A stretch of DNA of 64,000 bases from Serpula lacrymans var. lacrymans S7.9. Taxonomy: Eukaryota > Basidiomycota > Agaricomycetes > Boletales > Serpulaceae. The notes beneath the pieces are model-generated. The model did not search any database. It worked only from the letters and a program-made list of their open reading frames with translations, and was not told the origin of the DNA. The translations under genes and the position numbers were made by a program. Below, piece after piece: positions 48,365 through 60,598 of the stretch. The DNA lies in contig NW_006763293.1 of the NCBI RefSeq assembly GCF_000218685.1, positions 1,733,968-1,797,967 of the forward strand, written 5' to 3'. Within the stretch, counting starts at the first letter, position 1. Every line of letters begins with the position of its first letter.

Positions 48365-51300
48365 ATGGGCAACGAGCCAAGCAGACCCCCTTCCGCCTCA
48401 TCAGCCGCTCTCAACGTTATTGGCACATCCACACCTGAGGGGAACTCTGGTTTGAATGAGAAGTTGAAAGAGCCCTTAAATTGCGGTCACGTCGTTTCTG
48501 TCGAAAAAAGGCCAAGTACCTCCAAGGTTATACGCGCTATACACGTACGTTCATCACTAGCTCTCCGTTGTTGGAAGTTGACAATACGAGATGACAGAAA
48601 TTGGGCCCAACAGCGTCTCTACTATCGTTGAACAAGGTAAATCCATGAATAGCATATATTCAGGCTTGCATGAAAATCGAATCTTTTGAATAGCCCACGA
48701 CTCACGAATGCAAAGCCACGGCCTCAGCTCCAGGTCATAACCTTGTGCTTGACTCCCATATCTCCTATGTGGTCGAATCCGTACGTGGTAGTGTTTGTTG
48801 CACGTTTGCTATCAAATGACTGTCCCTCTCAGCACAAGGCCGCTGCATTACCCAATCCCAGTCTTGTAAGTAACCTTCTTTCCGGTAGATATTTTAGAAA
48901 AGTGCTTACGGATCATATGTGTCAGCTTGAAATTGAAAACCTGTCCGGTGATGAGCCGCGCGCGCTCACTGAGGCTCCGTTGTCGAAGGTGCCCATATGC
49001 GTATGCGTTGATTTCAGCCATATTTCTCACCCCTGATTCTTGTATTCTAGTCTATGACTGTAAATGATTGTATTCCCCAGCCTGCCACCGTCGTAGATTC
49101 CTTTTGCACTCCCAGTTCGGTAAGGTCGGATTCATACGAGCATATCTCTAGTTAACATTAATTTTAGGTGACTGGCGATGCAAAGGAACTCGCGGTCACC
49201 AGCAGTGCCTCACTATCATCAATAGATATCCCCGAAAGCTTTGAGATCCCCAGCACAAGCCTACCCGTCGGGCCGGCAGAGGTGTCCATTGAGTTGGATC
49301 GCGTTAACCTTGACGTCCCCTTTGAGGCTGACCAGAACACTGATTCCATTACACCAATTTTACGGAATGACGACGGGCATAATCATGGTGTAAGCATAGT
49401 CATTACCTGTCAATCGTTGGTAGAATATTAAAGCACCCTTAATTCAGGCATCCTTGGAAAAATCAGCTCAATATACATACGAAGCAAAGCATATATTCAC
49501 TCTAGCAAACTGTTCTGATATTTCCGATACACTTAACATAGAATTCTCCTCCATTACTCCTGAAGATGTTTCACAATATCACAATATTTCAAAAACTCAG
49601 GAAATCTTTGCAAGCTGTCCATCCACTACTTTAACACCAGCAAAAGGAGTTGTAGAAGCCGCAAGGCCTCCTCATTCTGATTTCATTGTGCGTATATACA
49701 GGGATAGGCTGCCTATCGGAAACTTATCTTTTCGGTTCCTATAGGTATCTATAGACACAATAGAGCCCAGCTTCCCGTCTGGCATCGATGGTTTCTCAAA
49801 AGAAGGACCCTCCGTACAACCTGCTTCTCCTTCATTCACAATCACCTGCATCGATAAAGATCAAACTTGTAGTAGCAATGACACCCTTTCTAGGAGCCCG
49901 TTTAATACCAGCGAGGCGAAACCTCCGAGCATCGCTAATACGAACATACCAGCGGCAAATACATATGCTGAAGCAACAAACGTAAGTCATTCGCATGTGA
50001 CTTCCGGGGTCGATGTTTTGTGACATTCGATCGTCCAGCTTGCGGCCCGCTTCCCAGATTTGGCCTCAGAGATCCTCTTTCTTCCCCTCCGTCCTGGGGC
50101 TGACACACAAGTTCCGGAAGACGGGCTTAAAGAGTCCAAGGTCAAGGTACAGAAAACCCTCGAAAAAGATAAACTATTTCGTTCCTCGTCCCAAGGAGGC
50201 CGCACACGATTCAAAGAGAAGAGGCAGCAGGCGCGACAATCGAAAGGAAAAGGACAACAACAATCATCCAGTGCTAAAACTCCGGTCACTCGTACTCCTA
50301 TGGCCTTGGGGTTAGCCACCATTACAGACCACAGGCATACGGACGATAGCCCGAATTGGGCTGCGGCGCCGCTTCCTCCAGCCGTGGCTCGCACGCCGTC
50401 GCTGCCCACGAATCTTCATAGTGCCTCTGGTGGAAACTCGACTAGGAATGACCATAAACATAGGAGGCATGGGAAAAGGAAGGAAAGCTCCAGGGATATG
50501 GAAGAGATGCACGGGTCTAAGAATAAGCAAGTCAAAAGAGACATAGCTCCCACGGATGTCAGTCGGAACCACAAAGTAACTCCAGGACATTCCCTGGCTG
50601 CTCAGAAGCAATTGCCCCGAACTGCAGCCTCTTTGAACCCCGCCCCACCTCAGTCAGTAAAGCCGAGCATTCCTAGTTGGGCAGTCGAATCCAGGACTCC
50701 CATTCGAGGCCAATCAACCACCTCCGATCCTCGCATTACTATCACGTCTACTTCGGAAGAGGCTGCCAATCAGACATCATTGGTTCGTTCGGATACTGTG
50801 ATCCTTAATGAGCTTTTTTCGCGAGCAATGAGCATGCGCGACAATGACCGTGGACCCAATATGGAAAGTCCGATTGTCCCAGGTGTGAGAAGGAAATCGA
50901 CAACGAGCGTTGAACCTGAAGCGAACCGTTCACAAGCTAACATTGGAAGAGCTGCGGCCTCGGAGGATCGTAAAGTGGACGCATCTGGTTATCAATTCCC
51001 AGCTTCATCCTTCTCCTTTGGTACAGTGACGCCGCCAGTAAAGGTGCAGCGTGGTACAATAGACGAGTCTAGGCCGATGATCCCGTTACGACGTAGTCCG
51101 CAAGAATCACACGGTTCAGTCCCTGAATGGCGTACTAAATCTTTGGGTTTGAACAGAGATGGCCACACGGACAGGAGTCAGCGAATACCAATCGATTTAT
51201 GGAAGACTCAGCCCGCGCACTCGAACCAGATCGAAGGGACTCTACGCGAGATACAAGAGCTTATGAACAACACGAACGCCCCTCTCAATTTCCAAAGGTC

Positions 51301-51730
51301 ATCTGGAGTTCCAACAAAAGGACGGACTGCGCATCAGTTCACAGAGCACTGGACACCGAATACCAGTTCCGTATTAGCCGTTGAACGTAACACAGGAGAA
51401 AACTCGTCATCGTTTACTTTCGACCATGCGATAGGCACAAATATGACGGCTCTCGCGGGGAATATCAGTTCTCTTCCTCGGCGCCCTTCTCTTGCAAATG
51501 CAGAAATGGCAACATCTTTCCTTCCTGCTCTTGGGGGCCTGCAAGACTATTATGGTCGCCTGATATATGATGGAGGTATGACGAGGGAAGGATTTATAGA
51601 AATATCCAGGCGTGAAGATGGTTCGAGCAGGCCGACTGATAATGAAAGAAGTGTTATCTCCGGCCCTCGCAACGGAGGGCTGACGAATCGCCGGAAGGAG
51701 GAGGGAGATATGTTAGGCCGACTGCATTAA
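48365..51730 (+). CDS. Disordered hypothetical protein; ten exons, all introns phase 0
   Basis: I do not recognise a domain. Exons traced by splice sites: 48365-48544, 48598-48636, 48694-48780, 48833-48865, 48926-48988, 49051-49119, 49168-49389, 49448-49687, 49745-49981 and 50039-51730, for 953 residues. Every exon length is a multiple of three and all nine introns interrupt between codons. The N-terminus MGNEPSRPPSASSAALNVIG starts with MGNE, so N-myristoylation after Met removal is possible (inference). The remainder is Ser/Thr/Pro-rich. The last exon has a basic segment (FKEKRQQARQSKGKGQQQSS; RHGKRKESS) and a helix-like TLREIQELMNN. The final 100 residues include FLPALGGLQDYYGRLIYDGG. No membrane helix. 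Confidence 0.68.
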
Positions 51731-52383
51731 TGGCAGCGTTGTCTGGACTCTTTTGAACGGGACCTCGTTACCTATGTATGCATAGTTTTGCCCACATGTT
51801 GAAATGTCTCCACGCAATTCCCCACTCGGCTTTCCGTTGCGTGGTGTAACAAACACCTTGCAACGGGAAGAGATCATGTGACCGACAAGATAATCGGTAA
51901 CTTGTGCGGGCCAATTCGCGGAGTTTGAAATATTTGAGTGGTTTGGAGTGAATGTTACGTGAGGTTTTGCCAGAAGGGCTTTCTTTATCGCACTAATCGA
52001 AGCGAACAGCGAGGATTCTTTGCTGCACTGGCACATGTCTCAGTTATGGACGCACAAACAGGTTGCAAGGAGCATGGCTGCAAGGGATGATGCATCGATG
52101 ATGCTTGATGACACGAGGAAGACGGAGCGTTTGTCCAACGGAAACCAGTGGACACTCCATAAAATACCAAGAGTTCACAGGTGGAGCTGAACACAAAGGG
52201 GACGTCATACAGTAGCCAAGGGTCTAGATACTGGATATCTCATTTCCGGATTTATGCTGAAACGGAATATTTTTTTTTGGTAAGATTGTGGGCTTCAAGT
52301 TGGCATTCATTTCTTCATCGCGATATGAAACTTCCGCACCCATCTGTTTGGCACGCTATCCCTCACAACACCGTGCTCCCATC
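51731..52383. other. Spacer upstream of GH16 gene
   Basis: About 650 bp. The plus strand has a frame open from 52288 into the glucanase start, but ATG 52384 gives the expected N-terminus. A T9 run lies at about 52268. No other gene is visible. Confidence 0.45.
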
Positions 52384-55189
52384 ATGGCACTCGTCCCTCT
52401 CGATTCTACCATGTCCTTCTCACCATCCTCGTCGTCGGATTCACCTCTCCATCGTTCGTATTCTTCCAATGCTAGCTTGCTGCCCCGAAACTATGACAGG
52501 CATTTGTCGCAGGGCGACAGAGTGCAAAGCTTCGCCAGTAGTACATCAGTATGTTCAATTGCTGGTTTCAGGCTTTCATATTTGTGACCTTGTATGTTGC
52601 TGGTAGACGGAGACTCCCTACACCGCTGGGGCGGGCTCAAAAGTGGCCCTAATATCCGAGAAAGTGTGTCCATTCTTATTTTTGAACACAGCAACCCAAG
52701 TCAAACAAACAAATGTTAGTTTAACCTCGCGCCAGATCCCCGTTCGTGGGGTTCAAACCTCTCGCCGGACTTCCCTGAAGCTGACGACGACCTCCACAAT
52801 CCAAATGCCAAAGAACAGTCTCGCGGTATAGGCGGGTTTGCTGTTTATGACCGAGGTTTGGCCAATCTTGGCTGTCTGGTGATCGTCTGTGTCGGACTTG
52901 TAACACTTTTGTAAGTCATTTTTCGAGCATATATACTTACTATTCTGAAAATTTCAACGTAAGTGCTGGATACCCCATTATAACATACTTCACGAGGAAC
53001 GAGCTTTCAAACATGGGAGGATTCAATGTTGGAGGAATTAATGCAAGCGGCCAAGTAAGCTTGATTGCCATCCCATATCGTGACGCGCATATATGAACTT
53101 TTCATCCTTCGAAGATACCCGTACTTTCTGGTAACTGGGGTCTCATTGATAGTGAGACACCCAAAGAAGCGCACACGAAACCTTCATGGAATGGTGGTTC
53201 AGATATGGAACTGGTATTCTCTGACGAATTTAATACACCTGGTCGAACATTTTACCCAGGTGATGACCCATACTGGGAGGCAGTCAATCTGCATTATTGG
53301 GTAAAGTCAATCATGAAAAGAATATCAACTTTGGCTAAAACTTCTCTTGAATACTTGTTAGCAAACCAACAATCTGGAATGGTATGATCCAGAAGCCATC
53401 ACAACGCAAGATGGTTACCTTGTTATCACCTTGTCGCAAAAGGAGACACATAATCTAAACTATCAGGGTGGTATGTGATTTTGATTCGTTGTTTCGCCCG
53501 TCTTGACCCACGTGCACAAAACAGGGATGATGTCAAGTTGGTAAGCTCATATTGCTGTTCCTCCTTCTTTTTGCCAACTCTCGAACGCGTGCCTAGGAAC
53601 AAATTCTGCTTTACTGGCGGGTACATCGAGGCAAATGTATCCCTTCCGGGTGTAAACAACGTTGTTGGTAAGTCGTTATGTTTAATTTCCGCGATGGTTT
53701 GATTCGAACACGGATAAACCCATAAGGCCTGTGGCCCGCTATATGGACACTCGGTAACCTAGGTACATATAGACTCTCTTTCCAGAATCTTCTTTCATTT
53801 ATTCCATTACGGCAGGTCGAGCAGGATATGGTGCAAGTCTTGAAGGGATGGTGCGTGACGTCGTGAATTTGATGACCAAAATACATATTTTCACTACAGT
53901 GGCCTTACACCTATGATTCTTGCGATGTTGGTACGGTCGCCAACCAAAGCATAAATGGACAACCCGCTGCCGCTCTGGTAAACGGGGATCCAAGCAACGG
54001 GGGCGTGCTATCTTATCTTCCTGGGCAACGTCTATCGCGCTGTACGTGCAAGGGAGAGTCTCATCCTGGTCCCGTGCATTCCGATGGTACTTATGTCGGT
54101 CGCTCCGCCCCAGAAATCGACATGTTCGAGGCGCAGGTACGTTACTTACATCTTAACAATAGTCCTCCCGATCGCTTTTTTGCCTTGAAATTTGCTTAAC
54201 GAACTTGCAGATCACAGGCACACCCCTCACTGGACAGGTATCTCAGTCAGCTCAATGGGCTGTGAGTGGCTTGTCCTTCTCGATACCAAGTAATTCTGTC
54301 TGATCATGTCATATCAGCCTTTTAATGCAGGCTACATTTGGGCGAACACGTCTGAAAATGAAATTATCCCGAATCCATCTGTTAGTGTGCAGAATACATA
54401 CATCGGAGGTGTACAACAACAGGCTACGTCGGTCGTGACCGATACAAATCAAGGTTGCTACGAAGGGGAAACAGGGTGTTTCGCTGTTTATGGCTTTGAG
54501 GTGAGCCTCATATTGTTATATCTGATTTCTCGAGACTTATTCTACTTCACAGTATGTTCCAGGCAAGTGCACGATGTATTCAAAAGGCGTACGTATATCC
54601 CTAACACATCGAATTTCCTGGGTAATTAGGGTTTGATAAAGCAGTGCGTATTGCTGATACCCCCTATGGATGACTTCAACTGATTATATGCTATAGTATA
54701 TCACATGGATAGCCAACAACGAAGTGGCTTGGACGCTCAATGCTGCAGGATTGGGTGCCGATTCAACTGTACAAATATCTGCCAGGCCTGTTCCTCAAGA
54801 ACCAATGGTGTGTTTTCATTTACTCCTTACTTGAAAATACGAACTCAAGGAATAACCTACGTTTTCTTATATATAGTACATACTAATGAATCTTGGCATG
54901 TCGACTAATTTTGGCACAGTCGATCTTGCCCACCTCCCATTTCCTGTCCACATGCGCGTGGATTACATCCGTGTATACCAGCCTTCGCATTCAAAAAACA
55001 TAGGATGTGACCCCACAGCATTCCCTACCGAACAATATATTAACACGTGAGTTCAAGCCCAGTGTCTGCTCCTATAGATATTTAAAGGGATCCAGGTACA
55101 TGGAGGCTTATACCAATCCAAATCTCACAACATGGAGCGTTGACTATGACCAGCCTGTCCCCAAGAACTCGTTCCTGGATGAATGTTAA
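52384..55189 (+). CDS. Kre6/Skn1-type GH16 protein (beta-1,6-glucan synthesis)
   Basis: Type II membrane glycosyl hydrolase-like protein that builds beta-1,6-glucan in the secretory pathway. The N-terminus (MALVPLDSTMSFSPSSSSDS) is a Ser-rich cytosolic tail, followed by the membrane anchor LGCLVIVCVGLVTLFAGYPI. The lumenal GH16 part over many short exons: ASGQIPVLSGNWGLIDSETP, SDMELVFSDEFNTPGRTFYP, DDPYWEAVNLHYW, EAITTQDGYLVITLSQKETH, NKFCFTGGYIEANVSLPG, and SAPEIDMFEAQITGTPLTGQ. EIDMFE carries the catalytic ExDxxE pattern. Further blocks are MRVDYIRVYQPSHSKNIGCD and YTNPNLTTWSVDYDQPVPKN at the end (stop 55187-55189). The layout is the SKN1/KRE6 family rather than secreted GH16 endoglucanases. 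Confidence 0.93.
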
Positions 55190-56028
55190 ACACCTCGCAA
55201 TTTTCAGAGAACTTCGCTATACCTTACACGCCATCTCTTACTGTATCATGACCCACCCTTTCCAGTGTGCGACAGTTTCTCCCTGTATATACATATATCA
55301 TTATGTTTCGCTCCGACAGCGTCACGGCGATCAAATGGCTCCAATGCTGTACCCCATCCCTAACCACCGAGGGCTTGCAAACCGACGACGTCGCTTACTA
55401 CATCGCAAACTCTACCCTCGCATACAGTTCTGGCGGTATTACCATATATTCGGTAATGTAGTATGCTTCCCCATGCAGGCATTTGAAACCTTTCCATTAT
55501 TCTTTCGAATTCGTATAGACTTCCTTGGCATAAATTATGGTTTTGATTGTTTACCAATAACTTCATATTTCTCATGGACATGTCTTTACCTCATTTTCCC
55601 CAAGTTCTGATTAGACTCGCCCCGCCCGCATTGATCTCCTTTCCTCTCATGATTGTTCCATTTATCGACGTGCTTTGCCAATTCCAGAATCGTCGTTACT
55701 GTAATTATACCGTATCCATCTGACTTCAGAGCTAATGGAAATCAAATTAAGTTTAGAGAATGATTTGAACGACCTGTTCATCGTTAGCCATTGCTGAGAA
55801 AGTTATACTACGGAAGTTACGAGTAAAATGACTGATTCCAGATACCATGGTCGCCTCCAGAGCCACAAGTTATTAACGGTTTTGTGTCGAATTACCAATG
55901 GGAGCTAGGGTTACATGAGATTTTCGTGATGTACAAAGAGGTCACTATCTGCTCGTTGTTTGAATATTGACAAAAAATAGGCTTTTAATTGCGTAGTGAC
56001 GTGGGAAAGGATGTTTGGAAGCTTGAAA
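55190..56028. other. Convergent spacer after GH16 gene
   Basis: About 840 bp of 3' flanks between convergent genes. The plus frame at 55140-55610 overlaps the glucanase end in another phase and has no domain. Confidence 0.45.
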
Positions 56029-57461
56029 TTATATTCGCCATGCGACATGAACCTCGTCTGTGCGGAACCTTGACGATTATGAGCGATTATACCTTTCGAT
56101 ACAGTAGTCGGCATACAACTAACCTTTGAGTACATGTGCTTTCGTGGAAAGGTGTTTCATGACCCATGCGATAGCTAAGAAGACCCGCTTGGGCAATCAT
56201 AATGCCATTATCGATGCAAAATCTGGTAGAAAGACCGATGAAGCGTCGATTCATCGATAAATGATGAATACACGTACCGCTCGTCAGTAGCGAAGACTTG
56301 TCCACCACGTTCTTGTGCCATTATGCCCATCATTTCTTGCAACCGTTCGTTACCTAGTTCAAATCACGGGGTGAACTGCGACCTCTTCATAAAAAATTTC
56401 GAGGACTTACAGCCGACACCTCCAACAATGAGCACTTCTTTACTTCCGATATGGGCCATTGCCCGTTCTGTGATCTCCACCAACATTGAAAATACAGTTT
56501 CTTGTAGAGAAAAACATAAGTCGGCAGGTGTAATTATGTCTTCGTCGGAAACCGTTCCATTTGGCAGGCTATCAGCGCAAAATTTCTTGTCCAGCGTATA
56601 TGCTTCAATCGCGGATAGGATCCCAGACAGGCTGACATCCATGCCTTTCGTAGCATACGGCAAAGGCACAAGTCGGTTTCCCCTACGCATAAGAGAGACT
56701 ATAAAGAACGATAATCAGATTCAGCGAACCAGCCTACTTTTTTGCTTCCTTCTCGATATTGTACCCTGGACTAGGATCGTTGCTCAGATTTATGACTCTG
56801 GCAAAGCGATCGAGACAGTTCCCGACAGCTATATCGAGAGTTTCTCCAAATATTCTATAGCATTGTCGGGAATATGCAATAACTTGTGTGTTTCCGCCGG
56901 ATACATAAAGAACGACAGGGTTCTGTGCGCCTGTTATCTGACGCCCCATTTCGATGTCTAGAGCGCATCAACAGGAGAGGGAGGGAGAACAAGCAGTGTA
57001 TACCTACGTCCCACGCAGTGATTCACACCAATGAGAGGCTTGTTGTAGAGAAGGGAAAGAGTCCTAGCCACAAGTGCGACAGACTGTAGAGGGGCACCCA
57101 TTCCAGGACCTAGTCAACCCACATGTGTGTGAGCTAACAGTAGGAACGACAAGACAATGAAGTGACCTTTTGTGTAACAGATGCAATCAAGGTCGTGCAT
57201 TGATACCTCTGCCTTTTTTATAGCATCTCGTATGACAGTTAAAGCCCATTCTCGATGATGCTGGGCGGTATCCCGCGGCAGGAAGCCCTCTCCAGGTGGA
57301 GTGATATAGGTATGTCGAATATTCGACAAGACTAGAGTCTTTCCATCTTTATCGTGTTTGATTATTCCCGCACCCAGCTTGTTTGCTGAACCCTCAAGGC
57401 CGAGAGCAATATATGGTTTAGCTATTTGTTCGGTGTAAGCAAGCTCAAAAAAATATAACAT
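56029..57461 (-). CDS. KAE1: tRNA N6-adenosine threonylcarbamoyltransferase (Kae1/OSGEP)
   Basis: Catalytic subunit of the KEOPS complex, which makes t6A at position 37 of tRNAs reading ANN codons. ASKHA ATPase motifs: [59 protein letters not shown], then [20 protein letters not shown] with the metal-binding HxxxH (H split by an intron). Next come [77 protein letters not shown], and [20 protein letters not shown]. The last exon ends [13 protein letters not shown]. The cytosolic KEOPS-type form is indicated (no mitochondrial leader). The ATG at 57461 gives an odd 15-residue extension; an ATG at 57515 spliced over 57422-57508 would give [10 protein letters not shown], the usual start. Confidence 0.94.
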
Positions 57462-57636
57462 TGTTTCTCAACTTGGTGCCTGCAGTGGCGAGATTTTGCG
57501 ATATCGACCTGGCATTTGGTACAGTACTTATTGAGTGAAATTGATAGTCGATGTTTTGGTTTCCAGCAAGGGTCCTGTTATCTCATGATCGGCTCCAACA
57601 GCGATAGATTGGACGGAAGAAAAATCAAAAAGAACA

Positions 57637-57738
57637 TGCTCCAAGCAAGGCTCGAACTTGCGACCTCAGGATTACACAATCATATTGTGTCATATTCTCA
57701 TATGAGACCTGCGCTCTAGCCAACTGAGCCATTGAAGC
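57637..57738 (-). tRNA. tRNA-Met (CAT), elongator, with 28-nt intron
   Basis: Read on the minus strand, the cloverleaf is complete. The acceptor stem GCTTCAA pairs with TTGGAGC (one T-G pair). The D stem is GCTC/GAGC, the anticodon arm CAGGT-CTCATAA-TCCTG, and the T arm GCAAG-TTCGAGC-CTTGC, with discriminator A and a 74-nt mature length. The anticodon is CAT. An intron of 28 nt (57673-57700) follows A37, the standard position. The sequence resembles yeast elongator tRNA-Met, not the initiator. It lies on the same strand as KAE1, 122-176 bp upstream of its start depending on the start used. Confidence 0.93.
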
Positions 57739-57977
57739 GATACCCCACTGTTGTATTAGCAGTATATCACAGCCAAGTACTTACTTTCCTTATCCTCTTT
57801 CCCGAGGCAGGTCGAGAATATACCGTGATATACCACTTCAAGTTGCCGACCACCAACCGTCAAAAGTCTGTTTGAATATCCTAGATTCTTCAAAGCATCC
57901 CCTCCTTTCAACCTGGTTACTTCAGGAAATTAGATATAGCTCTTCAACGACACATAAAACCCCTGTGGTTATCTAAA

Positions 57978-59496
57978 ATGTCAGACAGTGACCAACCCGC
58001 AAGGAAGGAATGGACGCTTCACAATGAAGAGCCTACGTCTGCCCCTTCAACATCATCTACAGAAGCTAGCTCCCAGCAGCACCCCAATAATCCAACGTCG
58101 CAGCTCACAGCAGCTCCCACGCCTTTACAAGCCCCAGACCTATCCGCAGCCACACTAACCACCCCCACTCAACAATCAGACCGCATTGAATTAATCTCGC
58201 GAGCCCGTTCTTTCCTAACTTCCCCAAATATCCGGGACCAAAACATTCTCTCAAAGCGGTCTTTCCTTTCTGAAAAAGGTCTGACAGCTCCTGAAATCGA
58301 GGCCCTCCTGCGTGAGCTAGTGCGTACATACTTCATGTTCCAAAGGTTTTTCTGCTAAACCAGTTCATATTGCGTAGCCTCTACAACTTCCCTTAGTCCC
58401 TCCGCGAACATATCCTCAGCCAGCTCCTTCCAACCTGCCCAATCTCCTTATAGGCCTCGCTCGCATTTTCACATGGATTACTGGCACATCTGCCGCTCTC
58501 CTCTTCATTTACTACGTACGGCACACACGATTCCTCTTTGATTGATGACTAAAATTTCCCTCTATTAGCGGTTCATTCTACCCCGTATCACCCGAACATA
58601 TGAAGCCCGTCATATGCTCATCAAACACCAATCAAGTCTTCTTTCCCGTTTCACTGATTCTCTGCGTACTTTGAAGGATACGCAAGAGTCGTCGTATGTT
58701 GAACTTCCCCGGAAAAGTCATCCCGCCGAAGATAGTCGCTATGCGCAACATCACACTCTGGAAGCGCTTCTTGCCGCAATTGGTGATGGTGATCCTGAGA
58801 GTATACCAGATGAAACCTTGCTGCGATGTGCATTGGAGGAGCTTACAGAACCAAAGGATAGCGGGGCTGTGAGCACTGAAAAGCTTTTCCATCACTTCGA
58901 GGCCAAGGTTTTGTGGTTACAGGGTGAAGATGGGGCGCAACGCCAGGTGATACCACAACATTGACCTTTGTTTTACTGAGTTCTGACAACTATATTTTAT
59001 ATAGGGTAAATTGTGGTACACACTCAATACGAACCCCGTCTTTACTTCTTCACCCCCACCCCCTCCCTCACCTCCCTCATCTTCGTCGTCCTCTGCACCG
59101 AAGCCACTCCCATCGGAGCTTCTCTGGAAATACAACCCCCCACAATCGAATATTGCACCTTTACTCCCTGCTCTCTCGAAACTCAAAACTTCTCTTCAAT
59201 CGCGGTCGACTATTCCCTCTGTGGCAAGCGCAGCAACACAGAATGCCCTACAGACACTTTCTGACTTTACCGGATATATCACCACACAAACATATTCCCT
59301 TAATCTTCCGATCCGAGGTGGTTTTGGCATGAGCACAAGCGTAGGGTTAGGAGCTGAGGAGGACGAACTGCGTCGCGAAATTCGCGCACTCAAGGGTCTC
59401 GTGCTCAATAGACGTTCCTTTTTGGGGCCGGGAATAGGTGTTCAGAGGCCATCCAGTGCTCCATCTTCCAGCGGAATGGCTGGCAGTACACCATGA
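57978..59496 (+). CDS. Peroxin 14 (PEX14), peroxisomal import docking protein
   Basis: Membrane docking factor for the Pex5/Pex7 receptor on peroxisomes. The N-terminal Pex14 domain at about residues 68-113 is clear: DRIELISRARSFLTSPNIRD, QNILSKRSFLSEKGLTAPEI, EALLREL. After introns comes a hydrophobic segment (GLARIFTWITGTSAALLFIY; YRFILPRI) as the membrane part, then a helical, partly coiled region (HMLIKHQSSLLSRFTDSLRT; HHTLEALLAAIG) and a Pro/Ser-rich tail. A C-terminal helix, EEDELRREIRALKGLVLNRR, precedes the disordered end. Start ATG 57978. Introns lie near 58320-58380, 58515-58570 and 58945-59005. Pex14/17 hybrids of ascomycetes have a different C-terminus. Confidence 0.9.
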
Positions 59497-59906
59497 TTAT
59501 ATGTTTTGGAGATGTCAAGGTCTAAGTTAACTATGGATACAATGTATTTTTGCAGTTTTGTGTGATTGAGCCTTACCAGAATCATACCCAGTGCACCAGC
59601 GAACCAAGGATAGTTCGATAAGCTCATATATAGCTTTGTATTGTGAGAAATTCCTGGACCTGTAGGTTCCAGGTTTCCAAAGCACAAATTTCCGCTGCGT
59701 TTTCCAAGGACCTTTTAGTCATTACTCATTTACGTTTACGCTTCCTTTCCTTTTCTCGCACTTTCGGCTCATTCCGTCTATTGTCATGTGGCTACCTTGG
59801 TGCTACTCACTCTTGCATCCATTGTATGATGTTGCTCTGTGATCACTGTAAAGACCACACAAAATGTTAACTGTAATGGCCTGCTGTGTGATCTGGACAC
59901 AGCCGG
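59497..59906. other. Spacer between PEX14 and retroelement debris
   Basis: About 400 bp of 3' flank. No gene or RNA is visible. The first element boundary is the TGTAAC at 59907. Confidence 0.45.
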
Positions 59907-60322
59907 TGTAACAACCAAGAGTTAGTTACTCTGGTGCACACAAGAACACACTATAAAGAAGATGTTGAGGGAGTGGTTACCCCTTAAGCTGCAGAGAGTT
60001 TGTTGGTATACAACAGGAGGACTCGCTAAGGAGTCTCCTGGATTTATTGGGGTATATATACTAATACAGAGTGTTTGTACTTATGTACTGTACAGTTGAT
60101 AAAGTCAGTGGCTGATGATGTCATGGGGCCTAGCCCGCATGACCAGCTCCACTGTGTGAGAGAGTTGTATCTAAAATAAGAAGAAGGCAACGCAGCGCAA
60201 GAAAGAGGAGTTTGAACAAAAGGGGAAGTGCCGCGTGGCACCCTGTGTGAAAGCTAAAGTGTACAAGGTTAAAGCAGAGAATGAAAAAGAAGGAAAGGTC
60301 CGAAAATTGTGTTATCGTAACA
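59907..60322 (-). repeat. Solo LTR (second family), 416 bp
   Basis: On the plus strand the segment begins TGTAACAACC and ends ATCGTAACA, so on the minus strand it runs TGTTACG...GTTGTTACA, with the TG...CA ends of an LTR. Flanks are GCCGG (59902-59906) and GCTGG (60323-60327), a 5-bp target duplication with one mismatch. Orientation is minus because that strand has TATATATA (about 60053-60060) followed by AATAAA (about 60043), the order of LTR promoter and polyadenylation signals. No coding internal region adjoins it. Confidence 0.7.
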
Positions 60323-60598
60323 GCTGGGGCCAGGTCTGCCCCAGAGGGCAATGGTTATGACCATAATCAATATAGTAATTCTGTGCGACCTTGTATGGTA
60401 TTACATAGCCTTGGACCACATAGACCTTTTGCCAATTGATGTATGGATGGTACCAAATTAACTGTTGCTCAAAAGAGGAAGATGAACCAAAAATTACTTA
60501 TTTTTGCTCCTAAATTGAAATACTACAGATCTACTTTTGTGCTCAAGCCATTCGCTGTGCTGCTGCTAAAGAGACAGCCATGTTCTTTTTAATGGAAG
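60323..60598. other. Unassigned spacer between LTRs
   Basis: About 280 bp. It contains a broken plus-strand reading (MDGTKLTVAQKRKM) that might be a transposon remnant. No call is possible. Confidence 0.3.
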
